From: Synechocystis sp. LKSZ1
GTDB lineage: Bacteria > Cyanobacteriota > Cyanobacteriia > Cyanobacteriales > Microcystaceae
Length of the DNA: 64,000 nt
Reading direction: 5' to 3'
Assembly (NCBI RefSeq): GCF_040436315.1
Contig: NZ_AP031572.1
Coordinates: forward strand, 1,922,001-1,986,000
Shown: in pieces, positions 1-8,475 of the stretch
Numbering within the stretch: the stretch's first letter is position 1
Layout: each line of letters begins with the position of its first letter
Notes under the pieces: model-generated
Told to the model about the DNA's origin: nothing
Databases searched by the model: none
What the model saw: the letters and a program-made list of their open reading frames with translations, nothing else
Translations under genes and position numbers: made by a program

Positions 1-291
1 CCCCGCCGACTCTATCGGCCCCAGGATGTACTCTGGGAATCTTGTACTGAAGCGGATAGTCATTTCCTCGATGACGACGGCTTTGGGCAACTGTTTGGGG
101 GAGCAGCCCTGATCGGCGTTACAGGTGGTTCCAGCGCCATGCTCGAACCCTTACTGTTACGTTCCACCGCCCCGCGCGATGTTTTTGCTTGGAAGCGGGG
201 AGAAACCACCGCAAGTGCAGGGCAATTGATGGGCTACAACGGCCTCACTGCCGAGGCCCTGGCAGAACGGGCCTTGCAATTGCTCGGCTAA
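1..291 (+). CDS. C-terminal fragment of an unrecognised protein
   Basis: The reading frame is open from base 1 and ends at TAA 289-291, so only the last 96 residues are present and the start lies outside the window. The visible part contains a Gly/Ser-rich turn (GVTGGSSAML) and a conserved-looking tail (WKRGETTASAGQLMGYNG), which suggests the end of a soluble enzyme domain. I do not recognise the family. It converges on the M16 peptidase gene, with a strong hairpin between them. Confidence 0.6.
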   Translation, partial: PRRLYRPQDVLWESCTEADSHFLDDDGFGQLFGGAALIGVTGGSSAMLEPLLLRSTAPRDVFAWKRGETTASAGQLMGYNGLTAEALAERALQLLG

Positions 292-333
292 TCCTCAATC
301 TCTGAAGCCCGACAATGCACTAACCCCACCCGT

Positions 334-354
334 CCTCCCCTTGCAAAGGGGAGG
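334..354. terminator. Strong hairpin between convergent genes
   Basis: The arms CCTCCCCTT (334-342) and AAGGGGAGG (346-354) are a perfect 9-bp inverted repeat with a 3-base loop. It lies between a plus-strand gene ending at 291 and a minus-strand gene ending at 368, the usual place for a bidirectional terminator. Neither side has a clear T-tract, so it could instead be a copy of a dispersed palindromic repeat. Confidence 0.45.
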
Positions 355-367
355 AGACGTCTCTCAA

Positions 368-1846
368 TTACGGTGACGGGGCCTGCTGCGTTGTCAGATC
401 AAGGGTTGAGACGGGGCTTCCCAAACGTTGTAGCTGAGGTTGTAGGCCTTTTTCCTGGCCAACGATCAAAGTCACCATGGTTTCTGGGCGTAGATGTTTT
501 TGGGCCACTGTTTGAATTTGGTCAATCGTCGTTGCTTTAACCTGGCGTTGGTAGTCAAAAATAAAATCCGGGGGATAGCCGTAATATTCGTAGGTCATCA
601 GGCGAGACAGGGTTTGGCCGGGATTTTCAAAGCGAAAGATAAAGGAATTGAGAATGGATTCCTTGGCGTAGGTCAGTTCGGCCGGGCTAACAGGACTGGT
701 TTGGAGGCGTTTAATTTCGGCCCGCAGGGATTGGATAAATTGGGCGGTGGTTTCCGTGCGAGTCTGGCCCCCCGCCAGAAAAGTGCCGGGATAGTCGTAG
801 GCTGCTTGCCAAGATCCAGAAACGGAGTAAGCCAGGCCTTGCTGGGAGCGGATATTGTTAAACAGTCGGCCCCCAAAACCACTCAGCACGCCATTCATCA
901 CTGTCAGGGCCGGGTAGTCGGGGTCTTTGGCCAGGCCGCCGAGTTGGCCCATTAGGACGGTGCTCTGACTGAGATGAGCCTGGTCAGCCAGAAAAATATG
1001 GTCGTCATTGTGTTGGCTCGCACTGGGGGGAGCTAAATTGGGTTTAGCCGTTGTCACCCGCCAGGCCCCGAAATATTTTTTCAACAGGGCCTTCATTTGC
1101 TGACGATCAAAATCTCCCACAATACCGAGTAGGGTCGTTTCTGGCCGGATATAGGTACGATGAAAATTAATAATATTCTGCTGCTGGATGGCCCCTAGGG
1201 TGGAATATTCAACGGTGCGGGCGTAGGGACTCTCGGCCCCGTAGAGGAGTTTGCTAAATTCTCGGCTGGCAATATCACTGGGGTTATCGTTACGACGGGC
1301 AATGGCTCCCCGCAATTGATTGGTTGCCAGGGCCACTTGTTCAAGCTCGAAGGCCGGGGTTTGAATAACTTCCGCAAAGAGTTGCAGAACAAAGTCGGTA
1401 TCCTTACTTAGGGCATCAAAACTCGCAGAACCGGAACTAGTACTGATGCTAGTTTCAATGGCCGCCGCCCGCTGTTCCAGTAAACGATTGAGGTCGGCAC
1501 TGGGATGGCTCTGGGTTCCCCCAAGGCGCATCGTTATTCCCGTTAACTGCGCTAGGCCAACTTTCTCCGCCGGTTCCCAGCGAGAGCCAGCCCGAAACAG
1601 GGCATTACCCCGCACCAAGGGTAGGTGATGATCTTCAACCAAGTACACAACCAGGCCATTAGGCAGGGAATAACGTTCGTAGGCCGGTAACGTAATCTCT
1701 GGCAAGGGCGGAAAGGTTAATTCGTCATAATGGCGAGGGCCAGGATTGGCGGGGAGATCTCCCCGAGCAACGGCGGGTAGATGCAGACAGCAGACGAGGG
1801 CCAAGGCCAGGCCTAAGAGTCCCCAGAAGGAGAAACGTTTGTGCAT
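368..1846 (-). CDS. M16 family peptidase-like protein, non-catalytic type, exported
   Basis: This 492-aa protein has the two-lobe architecture of M16 (insulinase/mitochondrial processing peptidase) proteins, including the C-lobe segment SQQGLAYSVSG near residue 340. The start ATG at 1846 is preferred to a longer in-frame start because it gives a typical signal peptide (MHKR, a hydrophobic run at residues 6-26, then AVARG). At residues 98-110, where active enzymes carry HxxEH, the sequence reads LAQLTGITMRLGG, so the zinc site is missing. Family knowledge: such proteins are often the non-catalytic partner of an HxxEH subunit encoded next door. No partner lies downstream here, and the upstream gene is a zinc-ribbon protein on the other strand. 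It is probably periplasmic. Confidence 0.85.
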   Translation of the reverse strand: MHKRFSFWGLLGLALALVCCLHLPAVARGDLPANPGPRHYDELTFPPLPEITLPAYERYSLPNGLVVYLVEDHHLPLVRGNALFRAGSRWEPAEKVGLAQLTGITMRLGGTQSHPSADLNRLLEQRAAAIETSISTSSGSASFDALSKDTDFVLQLFAEVIQTPAFELEQVALATNQLRGAIARRNDNPSDIASREFSKLLYGAESPYARTVEYSTLGAIQQQNIINFHRTYIRPETTLLGIVGDFDRQQMKALLKKYFGAWRVTTAKPNLAPPSASQHNDDHIFLADQAHLSQSTVLMGQLGGLAKDPDYPALTVMNGVLSGFGGRLFNNIRSQQGLAYSVSGSWQAAYDYPGTFLAGGQTRTETTAQFIQSLRAEIKRLQTSPVSPAELTYAKESILNSFIFRFENPGQTLSRLMTYEYYGYPPDFIFDYQRQVKATTIDQIQTVAQKHLRPETMVTLIVGQEKGLQPQLQRLGSPVSTLDLTTQQAPSP

Positions 1847-1978
1847 AGTTGTTTTCTTGATGATGGAGGCAAAATCCAGATTCCGACTGCCTGGAGGAGG
1901 CAAACGACGGCTACACGTTCCTTCCCCAGACTTGCTACAGTGAGAGCATAGCAAGTATTTTCCCCCGAGGAGTCCCGC

Positions 1979-2359
1979 GTGAAGACAGTTTCTTCTCCCC
2001 TAATTGCCCTGAGTGAGTCCGGTTTAGGTTGTGGGCTGACGGCCTTGGCTTTTGCCCTGCTCCTGGGGGCCGTGGGTCTGGGCTGGGTGGTGAATGGCCT
2101 GTTGTTGGCCCTGGGATTTGTCCTTATTCTTCCCTTACTGGCCTTTTGGGGCCTGCGTTGGTGGCTGAAACAAAGTTTAATCGAGGGACCCTGTCCGGTC
2201 TGTGGTTACGAATTTACCGGCTTCAAGGGCCAGGAGTGCCGTTGCCCCAGTTGTGGAGAGGCCCTGAAGACGAGTCCCCAGGGCTTTGAGCGACTTACAC
2301 CACCGGGGACGATTGATGTTGAGGCAGTGGAAGTCGCGGTTACGGTTTTGGAAGACTAG
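1979..2359 (+). CDS. Small membrane protein with C-terminal zinc ribbon
   Basis: The 126-aa product starts at GTG 1979. Two hydrophobic segments (about residues 18-42 and 43-60) are followed by a cytosolic zinc ribbon with CPVC at 72-75 and CPSC at 89-92. The acidic tail ends VLED. I know no assigned function; the arrangement suggests a membrane-anchored adaptor. It overlaps the convergent ABC-2 permease gene by 20 bp at its 3' end. Confidence 0.7.
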   Translation: MKTVSSPLIALSESGLGCGLTALAFALLLGAVGLGWVVNGLLLALGFVLILPLLAFWGLRWWLKQSLIEGPCPVCGYEFTGFKGQECRCPSCGEALKTSPQGFERLTPPGTIDVEAVEVAVTVLED

Positions 2360-4091
2360 GCCGAGCTTGGGGACTCGCACTCAGCCAATAGGTTTCCGAC
2401 CGACCAAGATGCTGGAGGTGCCGTCGCAAGAAGGCCGACAACAGGGCCAAGGTGCTGAGTTGGGCGATTAAACTTAACCAGAAAGCGGCACCAGCACCAG
2501 CAGTACTAGCGGCCATGGGCAGAACGCTAAACCAAAGAACATGAGCCCCAAAGCTCTTGAAGAGAAGCGCAACGCCAAGGGGAATCAGTCCCGACAGCAA
2601 GAGTAGACCAACGCCCAGGAACAGCCGATTAACCGCTAGACGCAACAGGCCGTACTGGAATGCCAGGGCCAGAATCAGACTAAAACTCGCCCCGAGAATC
2701 AGGCCAAAGCCCAGGGAGAGTCGGTAATTCCCCAGGGGGAGAAAGACCATAATCGGGATCAGATAGAGAACGACAATGCCCCAGTTCGCTAACAGGGCCA
2801 ACGGTGCTGGACTCTGTTCACCCCAGAGTAAATCAGTCCAGAGAGAGCGCTGATGTTGCGGCGCTTGGTGGCGGTAACGGGCCCAGGTGCGGAGAGTATC
2901 CCGACTCAGGCTGAGGGCATTGGTCAAGACTAAGAAAAAGGCCCAGAGGATCAACTGAAGGATGACAAAATTGCCCCGCAGATACACAGCAACCTGTTGA
3001 GGATTATCCATAACCCCTTTGATGCCCATATCCTGGAAGAAAAAACCGGCCACGGTGACGATCAAGGTCAAGGTCATGCCATAGCTCTGGGCCTTACTCC
3101 AGGTGGAGCGCTGGGGACTGCGAAAACAACGTTGTAGGCCTTGAAATAGCCAGTAACTCCAAAGACTATAGTTAAGGATAATAAACGCTAAACCGCTCCA
3201 GTCCTGTTGAAAGACCGGCAGGCCATACCAACGCAGGCCAAGGAGTTGATCCGAACGCAGATAGTCTAGGCTCTGCTCGGAGAGAAAGGTCGCATCGGCC
3301 AAATAGTAGAGGGCCTGACCTGGGTAAAACAACTGTAGCCACTCCCAGAGATAGTGTCGTTCTTGATAACCTCCCTGGAGAGTCGTCAGGGTCATGGCCG
3401 TCAGCACAATTGCCAGCAGGCCGCTAATGGCAAAGGCCTGGCCTAAATTATCCTTGCCCATAGCCAAGCCGATCAGGATAGCGAGGGCAAAACAAAAGAC
3501 CGAACCGGCCCCCAGAACCGCATAAAAGCTCAGCAAAAGTGGCAGGGGAATATTGGCGGCAAGGGCCGCGACGAGGTGCAGAGGGATCGCCAGGGCCAAG
3601 AAACCATAGACCAGACTAGGCACCCCCAGCAGCTTACCCCACAGGAGTGTCAAAACAGAGCGGGGACTGAGCCGCAGAAAATTGAGGGTACCCCGGCCAT
3701 TTTCCTGGGCTAGATCCGTAATTAGCAGGTACACTCCCCCAACCCAGAGTAAAAGAATACTCACCGTACTTAGGGTTACAAACACATCAAGCCACCACAA
3801 GGGCCAATTGATGATGAGATTGCCTAAAAAGTCTTTGGTGCAAAACAGGCCGTTATAGTAACTGTTCTCATACTCCGGTGGTGGACTGCCTAGACAATAC
3901 CGATTGAAGCGGCTCAGTTTATCGGGCAGGCCAGCTTGTAGGATAAAAAACAACAGGCCCTGGGCAATGGCACTAGCTACGACCACCATTTGGCCAGTGC
4001 GGAGACTATAGCGACTTTTCAGCTCTCGATAAAGCTGGGGATTCCAATCTCCAAGGCGGTCAAGCAAGGAAACGAGGGAGGAGCTAGGCAT
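2340..4091 (-). CDS. ABC-2 type transporter permease (large cyanobacterial form)
   Basis: A 583-aa polytopic membrane protein. ATG 4091 is chosen because GGAAG lies six bases upstream, whereas the longer frame has no ribosome site. About twelve hydrophobic segments are visible in two groups. The region DLAQENGRGTLNFLRLSPRS (about residues 125-145) matches the loop of ABC-2 permeases that follows the second membrane helix. No ATPase gene adjoins, so the substrate cannot be inferred. The 3' end overlaps the convergent zinc-ribbon gene. Confidence 0.75.
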   Translation of the reverse strand: MPSSSLVSLLDRLGDWNPQLYRELKSRYSLRTGQMVVVASAIAQGLLFFILQAGLPDKLSRFNRYCLGSPPPEYENSYYNGLFCTKDFLGNLIINWPLWWLDVFVTLSTVSILLLWVGGVYLLITDLAQENGRGTLNFLRLSPRSVLTLLWGKLLGVPSLVYGFLALAIPLHLVAALAANIPLPLLLSFYAVLGAGSVFCFALAILIGLAMGKDNLGQAFAISGLLAIVLTAMTLTTLQGGYQERHYLWEWLQLFYPGQALYYLADATFLSEQSLDYLRSDQLLGLRWYGLPVFQQDWSGLAFIILNYSLWSYWLFQGLQRCFRSPQRSTWSKAQSYGMTLTLIVTVAGFFFQDMGIKGVMDNPQQVAVYLRGNFVILQLILWAFFLVLTNALSLSRDTLRTWARYRHQAPQHQRSLWTDLLWGEQSPAPLALLANWGIVVLYLIPIMVFLPLGNYRLSLGFGLILGASFSLILALAFQYGLLRLAVNRLFLGVGLLLLSGLIPLGVALLFKSFGAHVLWFSVLPMAASTAGAGAAFWLSLIAQLSTLALLSAFLRRHLQHLGRSETYWLSASPQARPSLPKP

Positions 4092-4593
4092 GGGGGTCTT
4101 CCAAAAAACAAAAGTTAAGAGGCTTTCAAGACCAGGGGCAACCAATCTAGATGAAGCCCGAGTCTATGAGCATTTTGAGAAGAATGGTGTTGTCCATAGC
4201 TGCATGATAGCGGGGAGCCACCGCGATCCGCACGTTATCAATGCCTGCATCTTCTACACTTCTCAGGCCAGTGTCAAGCTAGAGGATTAGACCAAACCCC
4301 GGGAATTAGTACACTACCTTTGTGTCAAAGAATTTAGGGACTTAGCAGCTATCTAATTAGCACTCTATGGGGATAATTGCTAATTTTTGAAAAAAGTTTA
4401 CAAATAACTCTTTTTCTAAAATCATTCCCTACAATTATAAAAATCAGTCTCTATTTATTTCATGTAATAGAGGTCAGCGCGCGCTCTGGACTGTGAACTC
4501 GATGAACAGACAACATCCTCGAAAAACAGTCTAACTATTCATGAAAAACTGGACTGAATCGACTTTCCGTGTGAATAGGAGTGTTCTTGCTCT
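4092..4593. other. 502-bp AT-rich intergenic region
   Basis: The stretch lies between divergently transcribed genes and should hold both promoters. It becomes AT-rich from about 4380 (runs of A and T, ATTATAAAAA near 4435). An AGGAG ribosome site at 4577-4581 serves the next gene. I see no convincing coding frame, tRNA or repeat. Confidence 0.5.
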
Positions 4594-4941
4594 ATGGCCT
4601 ACTCATTTGAACTCTTGGGGGTTTCTCCCCTCTTAACCTTCTTCGATCATCAACAACATAACGAACAAAATCCCCAGCGCCCCAAGGCCTATCTAGCATC
4701 CTATCGCTGTACCCTCGATAGCTTTATTCAGGCCATTGATGATATTCCCAAAAAGCCCCAGTGGAATTGGGATGAAGTTGTAGAAGCGATGGTACGCTTT
4801 TGGCTGAAACATGAAGACACAGTTCGCCACTGCGAAAACGAGTTACCCAAGGGAGGCCCAGAACCCTACTTGGTCGTAGCTCGGGTCGCCAATCTGGATG
4901 CCCTCCGCTATCAATTTGAAAGTCTATACTGGGCTGACTGA
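4594..4941 (+). CDS. Conserved hypothetical protein, 115 aa
   Basis: A soluble protein beginning MAYSFELLGVSPLLTFFDHQ, with a helical, charged middle (residues 45-75) and the ending QFESLYWAD. There is no signal peptide or membrane segment. It resembles a small protein I associate with cyanobacterial genomes, but I cannot name a function. AGGAG lies 12 bases before the ATG. It stands alone between two long non-coding gaps. Confidence 0.7.
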   Translation: MAYSFELLGVSPLLTFFDHQQHNEQNPQRPKAYLASYRCTLDSFIQAIDDIPKKPQWNWDEVVEAMVRFWLKHEDTVRHCENELPKGGPEPYLVVARVANLDALRYQFESLYWAD

Positions 4942-5104
4942 TAACTGATCTGTATCTCTATATTCCGAGAAGCCTTTCTCCGAGAAGCGAAACAAGGAGT
5001 CCATCAGTGATTTCTGAGCTGCGTCGAGTCCCTCACCAGTCTAAGTCTGTCGGGTGGGGGTTCGGCCTGTCGCTTGGGTTACCAATCAGCCAAAAGAGAT
5101 GGGC

Positions 5105-5110
5105 TATAAT
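5105..5110 (+). promoter_or_regulatory. -10 element TATAAT
   Basis: A perfect TATAAT in a gene-free region. No good -35 hexamer lies 16-18 bp upstream. Transcription would start near 5117, exactly at the left arm of the inverted repeat that closes the RNA candidate downstream. Confidence 0.35.
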
Positions 5111-5116
5111 AGAGAC

Positions 5117-5193
5117 TGTCAATTAACGAGGTTATCATCGCGCCTACAGCAGAAAAAGCCTCCCTAAGATATTAGAAATCTGGATTAATTGAC
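5117..5193 (+). ncRNA. Candidate small structured RNA
   Basis: GTCAATTAA (5118-5126) and TTAATTGAC (5185-5193) pair perfectly, and inside them GAGG (5128-5131) can pair with CCTC (5159-5162). The transcript would begin about 7 bases after a perfect TATAAT. A short T-run follows at 5209-5212. I cannot match it to 6S RNA, Yfr RNAs or another known family, so this is a structural guess only. Confidence 0.2.
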
Positions 5194-5417
5194 GCCCTTA
5201 CCTATCAGTTTTAACTATGAACTGTCTCATTACTGCTGTTACTGGTTTTGACTGAATGCCCTGATATCCAAGGCTTACACCGAGAAAAAGAATTTTTTTA
5301 GGTTCCGATTTGAGAAAGTTTTAAGATAGTCCCCTGCTGAGTTGATGCGCAACATTGCTCTCTTAAAGTTTTCTTAACCAACTACTCACTCAATGATGAA
5401 TTCCTGAGGTAACGTGC

Positions 5418-5864
5418 GTGATTGCGATTTCCCTACCTCCCCAAAAACGGAGTTGGAGTACACTCAGTTTCTCATCAACGCTCTACCTTTGCCCCATTCT
5501 CGATCTTTTGCTGGCCCATGTTCCGCCAACGCTTCAAGCTGAAATCCGCCTAGGATTACAAGAGGCCCTGGTTAACGCCGCAATCCATGGTAACCAACTA
5601 GATCCCAGTAAAGCGATCGTGGTGGAATTTTCCGTTTCCCGAGAGGGCCTCTGTTGGGTCATTTCTGACCAAGGGAGTGGTTTTATCCCCCATTGCCATT
5701 GTGCTTCCTGCTCTTCTACTGAAATAGCACCTCTACCTCCAGACGAAGCAGAATCCGGACGAGGTCTAAGTATTCTCCATCAGATTTTTGACCAAGTCGA
5801 TTGGAATACCAAGGGAACTCAACTGCGTCTCAGTAAGCGACTACCGAGAATGCAAATGGCCTGA
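5418..5864 (+). CDS. Anti-sigma regulatory factor, RsbW-like serine kinase (HATPase)
   Basis: The 148-aa protein is a minimal GHKL/HATPase_c_2 domain. The N box is EALVNAAIHGN (residues 49-59), G1 is DQGSG (84-88) and G2 is SGRGL (113-117). Family members bind a sigma factor or phosphorylate an anti-sigma antagonist on serine. The GTG start at 5418 is supported by GAGGT seven bases upstream. Unusually, the ATP-lid region between G1 and G2 contains HCHCASC (residues 92-98), three cysteines and two histidines within seven residues, which could bind metal or respond to redox. No antagonist or sigma gene is adjacent; a sigma factor gene lies at 41412. Confidence 0.85.
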   Translation: MIAISLPPQKRSWSTLSFSSTLYLCPILDLLLAHVPPTLQAEIRLGLQEALVNAAIHGNQLDPSKAIVVEFSVSREGLCWVISDQGSGFIPHCHCASCSSTEIAPLPPDEAESGRGLSILHQIFDQVDWNTKGTQLRLSKRLPRMQMA

Positions 5865-6033
5865 ATCAGTCCCTCCTAGAAGACGCCCTCTATCGCATCA
5901 TTTCCCGCTCGTTTTCTCCTTTCTAGGGCGCTGTGCCTAAGCGATACGTTGGGAGGAGGCTACTTTTTGATAGATCTGGGCGGTTCCTGGGAAAAAATTT
6001 TGGATAATCCAGAAAAGAATTTACAAAATTTAA

Positions 6034-6039
6034 TATAAT
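6034..6039 (+). promoter_or_regulatory. -10 element upstream of ndhD
   Basis: TATAAT within TTTAATATAATAGC, 40 bp before the ndhD start. The spacing suits a transcript with a roughly 30-base leader. No clear -35 hexamer is seen. Confidence 0.4.
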
Positions 6040-6078
6040 AGCCTCAATAACGACTAGGTATTTTTTCTCATTGCCCTA

Positions 6079-7740
6079 ATGACGGAACAACTTCCTTGGC
6101 TTTCGATCCTGATCCTCCTGCCGCTGGTGGCCGCCTTCCTCATCCCGCTGTTACCAGATAAAGAAGGAAAACAAGTCCGCTGGTATGCCCTCGGTGTGGC
6201 GCTAGCGGATTTTATTTTGATGATTTATGTTTTCAGTCGGAACTACGACATTACCAGTAGTTCCCTACAGTTAGCGGAAAAGTATCCCTGGATTCCGCAG
6301 TTTGGCCTAAGCTGGAGCGTCTCTGTGGATGGAATTTCCATGCCCCTAGTATTGCTGGCAGGCTTGGTCACGACCCTATCTATCTTTGCGGCCTGGCAGG
6401 TTAATCACAAACCCCGCCTATTTTATTTTTTAATGCTGGTGCTCTATGCGGCCCAAATCGGTGTCTTCGTAGCCCAGGACATGCTACTCCTGTTCATTAT
6501 GTGGGAACTGGAACTGGTTCCCGTTTACCTTCTTGTTTCTATCTGGGGGGGGCAAAAGCGTCAGTACGCTGCGATGAAATTCCTGCTCTACACCGCTGCC
6601 GCCTCGATCTTTATCTTGGTGGCGGCCCTGGGTATGGCGTTCTACGGCAATCAAGTCACCTTTGATATGGTGGAATTGGGTCTGAAAAATTATCCCCTGG
6701 CCCTGGAACTCTTTCTCTACGGTGGCCTGTTGTTGGCCTTTGGGGTCAAGCTGGCGGTTTTCCCCCTGCATACTTGGCTCCCCGATGCCCACGGTGAAGC
6801 TTCAGCACCGGTTTCTATGATTCTGGCGGGTGTGCTTTTGAAGATGGGGGGCTATGGCCTCCTGCGGCTAAACCTGGGGATTCTTGACCAGGCCCACGTT
6901 TACTTTGCACCTATTTTGGTGATCCTAGGCGTTGTCAATATCGTCTACGGGGCCTTTACTTCCTTTGCCCAGACCAACATGAAACGACGTTTGGCCTATT
7001 CGTCGGTTTCTCACATGGGTTTTGTCCTACTGGGGATTGCCTCCTTCACGGATCTTGGCATTAGCGGGGCCATGCTCCAGATGCTTTCCCATGGTCTGAT
7101 TGCAGCGGTACTCTTCTTCCTGGCCGGGGTAACCTACGACCGTACCCACACCCTTTCTTTGCCGGACATGGGCAATATTGGTAAAGTGATGCCCACCGTC
7201 TTTGCCCTCTTCACCATGGGGTCGATGGCTTCCTTGGCCCTGCCGGGCATGAGCGGTTTTGCCAGCGAACTTTCGGTCTTTGTCGGCATCACCACTAGCG
7301 ACCTCTACAGCACTACCTTCCGTACCGTGACGGTATTCCTGGCAGCTGTCGGCCTGGTGTTAACGCCCATCTATCTCCTCTCTATGCTCCGTCAACTCTT
7401 CTACGGCACCGGTAGTCATCCCCTCTGTAATTTAGAAGGGCAGAAAGTTCAGGGCTCAGGAGAACTCGAGGCCGTTTGTTTTGGCACTAGTTGTGTGTTA
7501 CCCGCGCAGGCCCATTACGATGACGCCCGGCCCCGAGAGGTCTTTATTGCAGCTTGTTTCTTGATTCCGATTATTGCTGTGGGCTTCTATCCCAAACTGG
7601 CGACTCAGATCTACGACGCCACGACGGTGGCCGTGAATCAAGAAATTCGGGCTTCCTACGACGAATTTGCCCAAGCAAAAGGCCTGACCTATGCAGAATC
7701 CCCCCTCAAGGCGCCGGAAATTTTAAGTTTGCGCCCCTAG
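6079..7740 (+). CDS. ndhD: NAD(P)H-quinone oxidoreductase subunit 4 (NdhD)
   Basis: The 553-aa antiporter-like NdhD subunit of the thylakoid NDH-1 complex is involved in proton translocation during respiration and cyclic electron flow. About 14 transmembrane helices are visible. The hallmark segments are present: a Glu-containing helix ([20 protein letters not shown], residues 138-157), [14 protein letters not shown] (about 232-245) and the Lys-containing helices. The lumen-side C-terminal tail carries an insert near 445-480. Its length and sequence fit the respiratory NdhD1/NdhD2 group rather than the CO2-uptake NdhD3/D4 group, but I cannot settle which paralogue. No other ndh gene is adjacent. 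An intrinsic terminator follows. Confidence 0.95.
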   Translation: MTEQLPWLSILILLPLVAAFLIPLLPDKEGKQVRWYALGVALADFILMIYVFSRNYDITSSSLQLAEKYPWIPQFGLSWSVSVDGISMPLVLLAGLVTTLSIFAAWQVNHKPRLFYFLMLVLYAAQIGVFVAQDMLLLFIMWELELVPVYLLVSIWGGQKRQYAAMKFLLYTAAASIFILVAALGMAFYGNQVTFDMVELGLKNYPLALELFLYGGLLLAFGVKLAVFPLHTWLPDAHGEASAPVSMILAGVLLKMGGYGLLRLNLGILDQAHVYFAPILVILGVVNIVYGAFTSFAQTNMKRRLAYSSVSHMGFVLLGIASFTDLGISGAMLQMLSHGLIAAVLFFLAGVTYDRTHTLSLPDMGNIGKVMPTVFALFTMGSMASLALPGMSGFASELSVFVGITTSDLYSTTFRTVTVFLAAVGLVLTPIYLLSMLRQLFYGTGSHPLCNLEGQKVQGSGELEAVCFGTSCVLPAQAHYDDARPREVFIAACFLIPIIAVGFYPKLATQIYDATTVAVNQEIRASYDEFAQAKGLTYAESPLKAPEILSLRP

Positions 7741-7782
7741 GAATGCCATGAGGGCCTAGTCTGTAACCTTACTCCTCCTCCG

Positions 7783-7801
7783 ATCCCCCGTTTTGGGGGA
7801 T
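7783..7801 (+). terminator. Intrinsic terminator after ndhD
   Basis: ATCCCCC (7783-7789), loop GTTTT and GGGGGAT (7795-7801) form a perfect 7-bp stem followed by a short T-rich run, 42 bp after the ndhD stop. Confidence 0.75.
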
Positions 7802-7845
7802 TTGCTATTCCTGGGTGTTATTCCTTATTTGTTCCTGATTGCTTC

Positions 7846-8475
7846 ATGGTTGCAAGTCACCGCCTTGTTCCCCTCCTATTTCTACCAGCTGGCATCGGTC
7901 TTTTACACCCCATTCTGATCGATGGCCCCCTCGACCAACGGTTATTAGCGCTAGGATTTTTACTGCTCGCAGTGGATCAGGCCCGGATGGCCCGCCTCGA
8001 TCTAGCGAACATTACAACCGTTCAGATCCAGTTAGCAGAAAGGGGCCTAGCAACGTTCTCTCCTTCGTTAACGACCTTTACTCGACTCACCTGGGGAACC
8101 ATTCTCTGGGAATTGCTGGGATTCTATAGCGGGGCCTTTCATCTGGGCTGGGGCATTATTCTGGTACTCAGCAGTCAAGTCTTCTTCAATGCCTTGGCAA
8201 CAATTTCCCTCACACCGGGAGCGCCAGAACCCCTCCAGCCAAAACCGTTAGGGGAAAAATGGGGGCTGGTAGTCGCGAATAGTTGTGGTATCGGTCTGAT
8301 CCTGCTTTGGATGGCAGACGTTATGCCCTGGGCCATCGTCCTCGGCCTGTGGGCCATTGCCTGTATCTACGCGGGAGGCAAAATTTTACAAAGCATTAAT
8401 CCTTCTGGCCTGTTGGCCAGACACCCCGAGGAAGAGTCCATTTCTACGATAGACGCGACTACAGCAAACCATTGA
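7846..8475 (+). CDS. Hypothetical integral membrane protein, 209 aa
   Basis: Five to six hydrophobic segments are visible (about residues 8-22, 31-45, 85-100, 105-125, 140-165 and 165-180) with a short polar C-terminus. I do not recognise a family. The ATG at 7846 follows the ndhD terminator, so it is probably transcribed separately. Its 3' end overlaps the convergent ycf46 gene by 17 bp. Confidence 0.7.
   Translation: MVASHRLVPLLFLPAGIGLLHPILIDGPLDQRLLALGFLLLAVDQARMARLDLANITTVQIQLAERGLATFSPSLTTFTRLTWGTILWELLGFYSGAFHLGWGIILVLSSQVFFNALATISLTPGAPEPLQPKPLGEKWGLVVANSCGIGLILLWMADVMPWAIVLGLWAIACIYAGGKILQSINPSGLLARHPEEESISTIDATTANH

Larger units (their letters stand above)
4942..5417. other. 476-bp intergenic region with direct repeat and RNA candidate
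   Basis: TCCGAGAAGC occurs twice (4964-4973 and 4979-4988) as a 15-bp-spaced direct repeat just after the preceding gene. A TATAAT box at 5105-5110 is followed by a segment closed by a 9-bp inverted repeat, listed separately. The final part leads into the anti-sigma gene with GAGGT at 5406-5410. No protein-coding frame stands out. Confidence 0.5.

Noticed and set aside
4090-4290. 66-codon plus-strand frame at the start of the 502-bp gap
   Set aside because: It begins in the ABC-2 permease start region on the opposite strand, has no ribosome site and no coding character.
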